A DNA stretch of 35,733 nt from the NCBI GenBank assembly GCA_015207585.1, contig JADEWQ010000054.1, positions 1-35,733 of the forward strand, in the 5' to 3' direction. The notes beneath the pieces are model-generated. The model saw only the letters and a program-made list of their open reading frames with translations, was not told the origin of the DNA and did not search any database. The number at the start of each line of letters is the position of its first letter. The stretch's first letter is position 1. The translations under genes were made by a program, and so were the position numbers. Below, one piece after another: positions 1-6,788 of this stretch. This DNA comes from Pleurocapsales cyanobacterium LEGE 06147 (GTDB taxonomy: Bacteria > Cyanobacteriota > Cyanobacteriia > Cyanobacteriales > Xenococcaceae).

Positions 1-107
1 ACCCTGGTACTGATTATTATGAACAACAATATCGAGAACGAATGGTGAACAATCTCAGGAAAAAGGCGATTTCTTTGGGTTTTGAACTAGTGGCTCAATC
101 CCAGTAA
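1..107 (+). pseudogene. C-terminal end of an unidentified ORF, possibly a transposase
   Basis: An open frame enters the window at base 3 and ends with TAA at 105-107, giving 34 residues that begin PGTDYYEQQYRERM and end LGFELVAQSQ. The basic, Arg/Lys-rich tail followed by a short hydrophobic end resembles the C-termini of some cyanobacterial transposases, but I cannot name a family. The context supports a mobile element: the convergent S9 peptidase gene just downstream stops abruptly at a non-homologous junction. The rest of the gene lies outside the window, so it may be intact there. Confidence 0.4.
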
Positions 108-187
108 CTAATGGTGTTTCTCGAGAGAGGGGTAAATTTGCCTTTGGTTGTCGAACATCTACCGTTTCTAGACAAGCCAACCAGTAA

Positions 188-439
188 TTAACCAACATCT
201 TCTTCTGCTCCTTTGGTAAGATTAACTGGCTTGAAAGTTGCTAAATCAGCTAACCAAATATCAGCGCGATCGTTTCCCCAAAGAAAATCTTGTTTGTGAT
301 TTTTAGTAGTTGCCTTGGCTCTTTGCACTACATAGGCTAATGTTTTGCCATCTGGTGAAAAACTAAACCCTCCACCAAAATAGCGTCCGATCTGTTCGAG
401 GTTAAATAAATCCTTTATCTGTAGTAATTTTGCAGACAT
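188..439 (-). pseudogene. N-terminal fragment of an S9 (prolyl oligopeptidase) family peptidase
   Basis: The 83 residues read as the start of a cyanobacterial S9 serine peptidase. The segment FSFSPDGKTLAYV is a first beta-propeller blade, and DIWLADLATFKPVNLTKG is a second. Family members usually exceed 600 residues and carry an alpha/beta-hydrolase catalytic domain at the C-terminus. Here the frame ends after KGAEEDVG, so the rest of the propeller and the whole catalytic domain are missing. No downstream peptidase sequence is visible in 1-187, which instead holds the end of another ORF. Insertion of a mobile element, or a rearrangement, probably cut the gene. It lies 12 bp downstream of the Uma2 gene on the same strand. 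Confidence 0.8.
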
Positions 440-451
440 TCTTCTCTGGAA

Positions 452-1033
452 TCAAAAAATTTCGCTTAAATCTAAAGTAAATCCAGGTAAGATATCTTCT
501 CCTGATAGAGTTTGAGGATTATTTAATATCTCTACTTGCTGCCCGGATCGATATATTTCGACTGTTTTGGCTGATGGCTCGATTAACCAACCAAGTTTAA
601 CGCCATTATCTAAATACTCTTGCATCTTTGCCTGTAAATCTTCGTATCGCTGATTTTTCAAATCGCTAGGACTTATCAATTCAATAACAAAATCAGGAGC
701 TATGGGTGGAAATCCTCGTTTTTCTTGAGGCGTTAAAGTATCCCAACGTTCTAATTTAACCCAACTGACATCTGGACTTCTTCTCGCACCATTAGGCAAA
801 ACAAATACTGTAGAAGAATCAAAAGCTTTTCCTAATTTTGTCCGACGATTCCAATTCCCCAGATCGATATATAAATTAAAGTTTTTTTCTCCAGCCTCTC
901 CGCCAGTGGGAGTCATTACAATCAATTCTCCAGTCGCGTTTAACTCCAATCGTGCTAGCTGTTCGGTGTATGCCAGTTGCTCGAACTGTTCTGGAGTTAC
1001 TCGAAATCCTTTAGGAATAGTGATTGCTTCCAT
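452..1033 (-). CDS. Uma2 family (DUF820) putative restriction endonuclease
   Basis: This 193-residue protein has the full-length Uma2 fold, a PD-(D/E)XK nuclease-like family greatly expanded in cyanobacteria, whose cellular role is mostly unknown. The family landmarks are visible. RSPDVSWV contains Asp88, PDFVIELISPSD contains Glu118, and GWLIEP near residue 148 is the usual strand after the helix ending EYLDNGV. The ATG at 1033 is preceded by a purine-rich AAAGAAGAAAA stretch that can serve as ribosome binding site. There is no signal peptide or membrane segment. It is followed 12 bp later by the truncated S9 peptidase gene. Family assignment is firm; substrate and partner are not inferable. 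Confidence 0.9.
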   Translation of the reverse strand: MEAITIPKGFRVTPEQFEQLAYTEQLARLELNATGELIVMTPTGGEAGEKNFNLYIDLGNWNRRTKLGKAFDSSTVFVLPNGARRSPDVSWVKLERWDTLTPQEKRGFPPIAPDFVIELISPSDLKNQRYEDLQAKMQEYLDNGVKLGWLIEPSAKTVEIYRSGQQVEILNNPQTLSGEDILPGFTLDLSEIF

Positions 1034-1169
1034 TTTTCTTCTTTTTAACTGACGTCTTTGATTATTATTTTAAAGTTATAGATTGCTCGTTATTTATAGT
1101 CTGGGATTAGCTGAGAGTAACCCATACTGCCTGTATAAAAACAAAATATGATTCGCGATCGCTTTTGTA

Positions 1170-1184
1170 TGATAATGATTATCA
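1170..1184. promoter_or_regulatory. Zur box upstream of hisI
   Basis: TGATAATGATTATCA is a perfect 15-bp inverted repeat (TGATAAT-G-ATTATCA) ending 22 bp before the hisI start codon. It matches the zinc-uptake-regulator operator described in cyanobacteria. Zur bound with zinc would repress the gene, so expression is expected under zinc starvation. Confidence 0.88.
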
Positions 1185-1206
1185 AAATTAGATAAATTTA
1201 CCTAAG

Positions 1207-1692
1207 ATGAATCCATTATTTACAGCTCGAACCTCGGTAGAACAAGTTGAGGAAGGCTCGCTACTTGCTCCCAAATTTGATAGCAACGGTTTGATTCCAG
1301 TAGTTACAACTAATGTAAACACTGGTGAAGTGCTGATGCAAGCCTATATGAACGAGGAAGCTTTAGTTAAAACGATTGAAACTGGCGAAGCTCATTATTA
1401 CAGTCGCAGTCGTCAACAGCTATGGCACAAAGGTCAATCCAGTGGCTTGGTGCAGAAAGTACAGCAATTATCGCTCGATGACGACCAAGATTGTATTTGG
1501 ATGCGGATTGAGGTGGCTGGTTCGGGGGCAAGTTGCCATGTTGGTTATCATTCTTGTTTTTATCGTAGTATTCCCATAGGAAAAAATGCGATCTCTTCAA
1601 AGCGACCAGTACAATTGACCTTTACCGAAACAGAAAAGACATTTGACCCAAAAATAGTTTATGGTGATGCCCCCAACCCAACGCAACTTTAA
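1207..1692 (+). CDS. hisI: Stand-alone phosphoribosyl-AMP cyclohydrolase paralogue (HisI-like), Zur-controlled
   Basis: This 161-residue protein aligns with HisI, which opens the purine ring of phosphoribosyl-AMP in histidine synthesis. Recognisable blocks are [22 protein letters not shown], split here as residues 28-49, then [14 protein letters not shown] (63-76) and [12 protein letters not shown] (109-120). Cyanobacteria normally use a bifunctional HisIE; this copy has no HisE domain. Canonical HisI binds zinc through three cysteines. Cys110 and Cys117 are present here, but the Cys of the DCDxDAL motif is replaced by Asp92 (LDDDQDCI), with a new Cys at 96. With the Zur box just upstream, this fits a paralogue used when zinc is scarce. 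The changed metal site is seen; altered metal use is inferred. Confidence 0.88.
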   Translation: MNPLFTARTSVEQVEEGSLLAPKFDSNGLIPVVTTNVNTGEVLMQAYMNEEALVKTIETGEAHYYSRSRQQLWHKGQSSGLVQKVQQLSLDDDQDCIWMRIEVAGSGASCHVGYHSCFYRSIPIGKNAISSKRPVQLTFTETEKTFDPKIVYGDAPNPTQL

Positions 1693-1746
1693 CTATCTGT
1701 AACAAGAACGATTGCGGAAATCAACAATCTTTCTCCCCCTTTATTT

Positions 1747-1761
1747 TGATAATGGTTATCA
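1747..1761. promoter_or_regulatory. Zur box upstream of folE
   Basis: TGATAATGGTTATCA is an inverted repeat TGATAA-TGG-TTATCA located 46 bp before the folE ATG. It differs from the hisI box at one central position. Its presence also argues against the upstream TTG at 1712 being the folE start, because that start would place the operator inside the coding region. Confidence 0.82.
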
Positions 1762-1807
1762 TTACAATAAGGATATAGATCTCTGTTGTAATTTAATTCC
1801 AAAATTC

Positions 1808-2463
1808 ATGACATTAGCTAAGTCCGAACCGAATCAGATCGAGCACATCGATAATCAGTTACCTCAGCTAACTACCGAACAACAATCCCCTGTTTCCGAA
1901 GAAGATATGCGTCAGGCGGTACGGACTTTACTGCTAGGACTAGGAGAAAATCCAGACAGAGAAGGACTAAAAGATACGCCCGAAAGAGTCGTTAAAGCAT
2001 TGAAATTTCTTACTTCTGGCTATCATCAATCCCTAGATGAACTTCTCAATGGGGCAGTTTTTCACGAAGATACTGATGAAATGGTTCTGGTACGGGATAT
2101 CGATTTATTTAGCTCCTGCGAACATCATATCTTACCCATTCTCGGTCGTGCCCATGTCGCCTATATTCCTAACGGTAAGGTGATTGGACTACTAAGATTG
2201 CCCGTATCTGTGAAATGTATGGAAGACGCTTGCAAGTACAGGAGAGATTAACTGTTCAAATTGCCGATGCCATACAAGGATTATTGCAACCTAAAGGTGT
2301 AGCGGTAGTAGTGGAAGCAACTCATATGTGTATGGTAATGCGAGGAGTACAAAAACCAGGTTCTTGGACTTCCACCAGTGCGGTAAGGGGTGTATTTGCT
2401 GAAGATGCGAAAACCCGTCAGGAGTTTATGAGTTTGATTCGCCACAATCCCGCCTTTCGTTAA
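1808..2463 (+). pseudogene. folE: GTP cyclohydrolase I (type I FolE), frameshifted by one base
   Basis: FolE converts GTP to 7,8-dihydroneopterin triphosphate, the first step of folate and pterin synthesis. Starting at ATG 1808, residues 1-128 are good FolE, with SSCEHHILP giving zinc ligands Cys104 and His107. After GKVIGL the frame fails: the expected (S)[14 protein letters not shown] continues in another frame from AAG at 2194. Only two bases, CT at 2192-2193, stand where one codon is expected, so one base is missing. The second part, to 2463, keeps the remaining zinc ligand in HMCMVMRGV. Both halves are otherwise intact, so the change is recent or a sequencing error. An alternative upstream TTG start at 1712 is unlikely because the Zur box lies between. 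Confidence 0.88.
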
Positions 2464-2484
2464 TTTCATTGGCGTGCCATTTTT

Positions 2485-2517
2485 AGAGATGGGTATTGGC
2501 TCATCTCTATTTTTTTT
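2485..2517 (+). terminator. Rho-independent terminator after folE
   Basis: AGAGATG (2485-2491) pairs perfectly with CATCTCT (2502-2508) around a 10-base loop and is followed by A and eight T residues. It lies 21 bp after the folE stop and ends just before the convergent EamA gene. Confidence 0.85.
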
Positions 2518-2526
2518 GGATGAAAA

Positions 2527-3450
2527 TTAATTTTGAATAAACAATAGCCCGATTCCAGCAATCGCTATAAGTACGCCTAAGAATGCTCTAATGCTTATTC
2601 TTTCGCCCATCACCGCAGCAATTGGGAGGACAAATAAAGGACTTGTAGCCAAAAGAGTTTGGGCAATGCCTGTAGGAGCAAACTTGAGAGAAGTTTGTTG
2701 TAACCAAATGCCGAGATAAGTACTGACAAAAGCAGTTAGTGCAATTGTACCCAGTAAACGGAAAGACCAAAAATTGGGCTTAGATTGTAGTGGCTTAACT
2801 GACGCAAAAGGCAACAATAGCAGTATGAAGACAATGACAGTTCCTCCCATCAAACGGAGTAGCGTACTCCACAGAGGACTAATGGTCGATTCGACTAGAG
2901 CATAACGAGAAAGAACTGCACCAGTAGCTTGGGCGATCGCAGCTAATACTCCCCAGACTATGCCAACTACTGCATATTGCCCGTTACCTACAGCTACAGG
3001 AATTCTTTCGCTAATTACCCAAGCAACACCTAACAAAGTCAGTAAAATGCCGCACCAAGAACTAACAGATAATTGTTCTTGCAAAAAAATTAAGGCTAAT
3101 AAAGCTCCAAGGGGAGGAGCTAGAGTTTCTAGTAAAAGAGTGCGTCTTGCCCCTAAATTATTTAATGCAAAAAAGTAGGCAGTATCCCCCAAACCAATTC
3201 CAATTACGCCACTGATAACTAAAAAAGTAACTGGAACAACCTTGAAATCGAGAAATGCTTCCCCCAGCCATACCAAAGTAAGGACAAGAAAAGCGATCGC
3301 AATTATACCTTTGAGAAAATTTAGTTGTAGGGGTGGGATTGTCTGTCCCAGAAAAGTATAGATTACCGAAGATGCTGCCCACAAAAAAGCGGCAGTTAAG
3401 GCTGCTAGTTCTCCTGGAAATTGACCGATTAACCGACTTATTACTGTCAA
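2527..3450 (-). CDS. EamA/DMT-family permease
   Basis: This 307-residue protein has ten hydrophobic segments in two similar halves, the pattern of drug/metabolite transporters (two EamA domains). Landmarks are LTAAFLWAASSVIYTF near the N-terminus, the first-half end segment GILLTLLGVAWVIS, and the second-half segment VLIAIAGIGLLFIQ at the C-terminus. It would reside in the inner membrane and export or import a small metabolite; the substrate cannot be read from sequence. The only in-frame start is TTG at 3450, because a stop codon lies three codons upstream. It converges with folE across a terminator, so it is not part of the zinc block transcript. Confidence 0.88.
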   Translation of the reverse strand: MTVISRLIGQFPGELAALTAAFLWAASSVIYTFLGQTIPPLQLNFLKGIIAIAFLVLTLVWLGEAFLDFKVVPVTFLVISGVIGIGLGDTAYFFALNNLGARRTLLLETLAPPLGALLALIFLQEQLSVSSWCGILLTLLGVAWVISERIPVAVGNGQYAVVGIVWGVLAAIAQATGAVLSRYALVESTISPLWSTLLRLMGGTVIVFILLLLPFASVKPLQSKPNFWSFRLLGTIALTAFVSTYLGIWLQQTSLKFAPTGIAQTLLATSPLFVLPIAAVMGERISIRAFLGVLIAIAGIGLLFIQN

Positions 3451-3518
3451 AGCTGATTAAGACATTAACGCTAATAAATAAGATACAAATAATTGCGATC
3501 GCCTGTCGCTCACCTCCG

Positions 3519-3704
3519 TTACATTTTTAGGATCGTAATCAAGCAAGGGCGATGAAGGCAGATAATTAAAGCTTCTCTTTGTGCTTCAATTCGAGCGATC
3601 GCTTCTTTTTCCCAAGCTTCAATTTCTCGTCTTTTGGTGCGTTCTTGTTCGTCAACTTGACGATACTCAACGATTAGAGATATTTCTTGGGGAGAACAGA
3701 AAAT
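3519..3704 (-). pseudogene. Gene remnant encoding a charged coiled-coil-like tail
   Basis: A 61-codon open frame without a start codon runs from a stop at 3705-3707 to a stop at 3519-3521. It encodes an Arg/Glu-rich helix (VDEQERTKRREIEAWEKEAI, then ARIEAQREAL) followed by a short hydrophobic end. I do not recognise a family. The lack of a start codon and the location in a stretch rich in debris suggest the 3' end of a lost gene. Confidence 0.3.
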
Positions 3705-3736
3705 TTACCTGAGAGTTAATCGCCGAGTAATGAGAT

Positions 3737-3768
3737 GCGGTCACCGAAGGTGCGCCTCCGGCGATCGC
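3737..3768. repeat. Palindromic element of 32 bp, variant copy
   Basis: The element begins GCGGT and ends GATCGC, with two adjacent small hairpins between: CACC-GAA-GGTG and CGCC-TC-CGGCG. Its length and ends match the three copies at 14562, 24319 and 28198, although the hairpin sequences differ. The surrounding stretch 3705-3860 holds nothing else I can identify. Confidence 0.6.
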
Positions 3769-3864
3769 TGTGGCAAAAAATTTCGAGAAGAATTAGAGTT
3801 TGTCAACAAGAAAAGAAATTATACCAGAAGATTTAAAAACAAAATAATCCAAGAAGTCATTGAA

Positions 3865-4116
3865 AGAGCAATTTAGAGAAATTTTTGATACTAACTTTAA
3901 CTGGGTTGAAGGACTATTATCGCTGGGGATTGGTTGAGAGATGCAAAAGAATATTTCCCCCAAAGCTTTGGGACAATTAGGCGGTGGCTGGGAGAAATTA
4001 TTGCCTACGCGCGATTATCGGACTACTCAGGGGGTTGTCGAAGGAATTAACAACAAACTTAAGTTAATTAAAAGATGAGGCTATGGCTTCAGAAATTTCG
4101 ATAATTTTAGTGGGTG
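3865..4116 (+). pseudogene. Decayed C-terminal part of an ISL3-type transposase
   Basis: Reading across frames gives fragments of an ISL3-family DDE transposase C-terminus: NWVEGLLSLG, then DWLRDAKEYFPQSFGTIRRW with LGEIIAY, then RTTQGVVEGINNKLKLIKR and GYGFRNFDNF. At least two frame changes (near 3927 and 4008) and an in-frame TGA at 4075-4077 separate them, so the gene is dead. No N-terminal domain and no inverted-repeat ends are visible. The motif VVEGINNKLKLIKRxxYGFRNFDNF is characteristic of this family. It is an old insertion-sequence relic between the EamA and clpC genes. Confidence 0.75.
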
Positions 4117-4117
4117 A

Positions 4118-4145
4118 AACAAAAAAGGTGGGTTAGACCCACCTT
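4118..4145 (-). terminator. Rho-independent terminator of the clpC-type gene
   Basis: On the minus strand AAGGTGGGT pairs with ACCCACCTT across a three-base loop (9-bp perfect stem, 4125-4145) and is followed by a T-rich run ending near 4118. It lies about 100 bp after the stop codon of the ClpC-type gene. Confidence 0.82.
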
Positions 4146-4244
4146 CTATTTATTTCTTTATATAGCTATTGCCACCGAAGTTAGGACGCATTGAATAGCC
4201 CAAACTATTGCAGTTTAAGAATCATACTCCTGATTCATGACCTA

Positions 4245-6632
4245 TTAGCCAACAGGTTGCAGAACCGGCTGCTGTACTGGCAAAATTTGTACCTGTTCGT
4301 TCTCGCCAATATTAACTAAAGCTTTATCGCCATCTCGCACTTGACCGGAGAGAATCGCTTCTGCCAGGCTATCTTCAAGCAATCGCATAATTGCTCGACG
4401 CAGAGGTCTTGCACCATAGCTAGGATTGTAACCTTCAGCGATTACCCGTTCTTTAAAAACATCTGTCACTTCTAAACTAATATCTCGCTGTTCTTTCAGT
4501 CTTTGAGAAATTTCTTCGAGCAAGATATCGGCAATTTGCCCAACTTCTGGTTTAGTAAGTTGACGAAAGACAATAATCTCATCGAGACGATTGAGGAATT
4601 CCGGACGGAAGTAATTTTTTAGTTCCTCATTCAATAAGTTGCGAATACGATGGTATTCTGCTTCTTCTCGATCGTCGGCAAAAGCAAACCCGAGTCCCAT
4701 ACCGCCTTTTTCAATCATTTTAGAACCGATATTCGAGGTCATGATGACCACAGTATTTTTAAAATCTACCGTGCGACCTTGGGCATTGGTAAGGCGACCG
4801 TCATCTAACAGTTGTAGCAACAAGTTAAATACGTCGGGATGTGCTTTCTCAATTTCATCGAACAGGATAACAGTATAAGGTCTGCGGCGTACTGCTTCAG
4901 TCAACTGTCCTCCTTCGTCATAGCCGATATAACCAGGAGGCGAACCAATCAACTTAGAAACAGTGTGGGGTTCCATAAATTCGGACATATCCAGCCTAAT
5001 CATGGCATCTTCCGAACCAAACATATAGGTAGCAAGAGCTTTGGTAAGTTCGGTTTTCCCTACTCCTGTCGGTCCGGAGAAGATCAAACTAGCAATCGGA
5101 CGATTGGGGTCTTTGAGACCAGCCCTCGCTCGGCGCAAAGCGCGAGAAACAGCTTTAACCGCCTCATCTTGACCGATTACCCGTTCGTGCAGATTTGCTT
5201 CGAGATTGAGCAGAACCTCGGATTCGGTTTCCGTCATTTTATTAACTGGAATACCCGTCCAAGCAGCAACAATCTGGGCAATTTCTGCTTCATCCACTAC
5301 AGGTCTTAAAGCTTGGGGATTAATTTGGGCTACTCGTTCCGAATCTCTTTCTGGCTCGATTTCCCATTCCCGTTCGCCGTTTTTCTCTTGCTGAGAATGT
5401 CTCAAATGAGTCCGCGCACCAGCTTCATCGATTAGGTCGATCGCTTTGTCTGGTAAGAAACGGTCGTTAATGTAGCGGTCAGATAGGGTGGCAGCCGCTT
5501 TTAATGCTCTATCGCTAAATTTGACCTTGTGATAGTCTTCGTAAGTTTTGCGCAAACCTTGAAGAATTTCAATAGTATCTTCTACAGAAGGTTCGCCCAC
5601 CATCACTTTTTGGAAACGACGCTCTAAAGCGGCATCTTGCTCGATATACTGACGGTATTCGTTGAGGGTAGTGCTGCCGAGACATTGGAGTTCGCCTCTA
5701 CCCAGAGCGGGTTTGAGGAGGTTGGCTGCATCCATATTGCCGCCCATCGCTCCAGCACCGATAAGGTTATGTAATTCATCGATAACGAGAATAATATTGC
5801 CTGCTTTACGAACTTCTTCGACTACAGCTTTGAGCCGTTCTTCAAACTCACCTCTGAACCTCGTACCCGCTAGCAGTAAACCCATATCTAAACTAATTAC
5901 TTGCTTATCGCGAAGTAGTTCGGGCACATCGCCATTAACGATGCGTTGGGCGAGTCCTTCGGCAATAGCAGTTTTACCAACTCCTGGTTCGCCAACAAAG
6001 ACGGGGTTATTCTTGGTACGACGACCTAAAATTTGGATCGTTCTTTCGATTTCTGAGTTTCTCCCAACTACTGGGTCGAGTTTACCCTCGGCAGCTAACT
6101 TGGTTAAGTTAGTGCTGAACTCTTCTAAAGTTGGCTTTCTCGTCGATTGTTCTCCAAAGGCAAACGGATTCCTTCTCGTACTTGCGGCGACTGTTTCTTG
6201 TTCGCCTAACTGCTTAATAATTTTCGTCCGCAATTGTTCTAAGTTTACTCCCAGTTGCACTAAGACTTTCGCCGCTACCGTTTCTGGTTGTCTGGCGATC
6301 GCCAATAAAATATGTTCCGGACTGATGTAATTGTTATCGAGTTGATGGGCTTCTTCAAAAGCTTGCTCAAAAATCTTTTTAACCGTCGGCGTGAAGGGAA
6401 TATTGACTGGACTAAAACCAGGACCCTTACTCGTTATTTTTTCTACTATCTGCCGCGTCTGATTGATATTAACACCTTGCTTGTGCAACACTTTTGCTGC
6501 AGCAGATGTCCCCTCCCCCACGATCCCTAACAATAGATGCTCTGTACCGACAAGATTTTGTCCTGCTTTTCTTGCTTCCTCCTGGGCAAGGATAACACTT
6601 TTAATAGCTTTGTCGTTAAAGTATTCAAACAT
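4245..6632 (-). CDS. clpC: ClpC-type AAA+ chaperone lacking the usual middle (UVR) motif
   Basis: This 795-residue Hsp100 unfoldase has two Clp_N repeats (about 5-140) and two AAA modules. Walker A1 GEPGVGKT is at 214-221, Walker B1 ILVIDE at 281-286, Walker A2 GPTGVGKT at 520-527 and Walker B2 VILFDE at 588-593. The GLGF loop near 646-649 is the type that docks onto ClpP, so it should feed proteins to a Clp protease. Standard cyanobacterial ClpC is about 820 residues, with an M-domain bearing a UVR motif between LIDEAG and AWTGIPV. Here that stretch (about 405-455) is about 50 residues, charged, and shows no UVR pattern. It may therefore be a second, divergent ClpC. The ATG at 6632 is preceded by GGGAG 11 bases upstream. 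Confidence 0.92.
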   Translation of the reverse strand: MFEYFNDKAIKSVILAQEEARKAGQNLVGTEHLLLGIVGEGTSAAAKVLHKQGVNINQTRQIVEKITSKGPGFSPVNIPFTPTVKKIFEQAFEEAHQLDNNYISPEHILLAIARQPETVAAKVLVQLGVNLEQLRTKIIKQLGEQETVAASTRRNPFAFGEQSTRKPTLEEFSTNLTKLAAEGKLDPVVGRNSEIERTIQILGRRTKNNPVFVGEPGVGKTAIAEGLAQRIVNGDVPELLRDKQVISLDMGLLLAGTRFRGEFEERLKAVVEEVRKAGNIILVIDELHNLIGAGAMGGNMDAANLLKPALGRGELQCLGSTTLNEYRQYIEQDAALERRFQKVMVGEPSVEDTIEILQGLRKTYEDYHKVKFSDRALKAAATLSDRYINDRFLPDKAIDLIDEAGARTHLRHSQQEKNGEREWEIEPERDSERVAQINPQALRPVVDEAEIAQIVAAWTGIPVNKMTETESEVLLNLEANLHERVIGQDEAVKAVSRALRRARAGLKDPNRPIASLIFSGPTGVGKTELTKALATYMFGSEDAMIRLDMSEFMEPHTVSKLIGSPPGYIGYDEGGQLTEAVRRRPYTVILFDEIEKAHPDVFNLLLQLLDDGRLTNAQGRTVDFKNTVVIMTSNIGSKMIEKGGMGLGFAFADDREEAEYHRIRNLLNEELKNYFRPEFLNRLDEIIVFRQLTKPEVGQIADILLEEISQRLKEQRDISLEVTDVFKERVIAEGYNPSYGARPLRRAIMRLLEDSLAEAILSGQVRDGDKALVNIGENEQVQILPVQQPVLQPVG

Positions 6633-6788
6633 GAGTCAGGAGACTCCCTTTTATTAATATTTCTTTACCTCTTGCAACTAATGTATCGTTTTCAACTATT
6701 AGAGCGCAGTGGGAAAAGCCGTAACTCTCATAGGGATTTCCGCTAAATATCTCGAAAATTGCGTCGCGATCTTTCCAAATTACTATTT

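Noticed and set aside
1170-1184. Reading the palindrome as a Fur box
   Set aside because: The hisI/folE/COG0523 context and the 7-1-7 symmetry fit Zur better than Fur; iron genes in the window lack this sequence.
1712-1807. TTG-started extension of folE
   Set aside because: The Zur box lies inside it and the extra residues have no FolE similarity; ATG 1808 is better.
2186-2196. Programmed ribosomal frameshift in folE
   Set aside because: No slippery heptamer is visible, and FolE is not known to use recoding.
4839-5309. Plus-strand frame of 156 codons
   Set aside because: It is also opposite the clpC-type gene, where codon bias produces long open frames by chance.
5662-6330. Open frame of 222 codons on the plus strand opposite the clpC-type gene
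   Set aside because: It is an antisense shadow of a conserved coding sequence and has no recognisable motifs.
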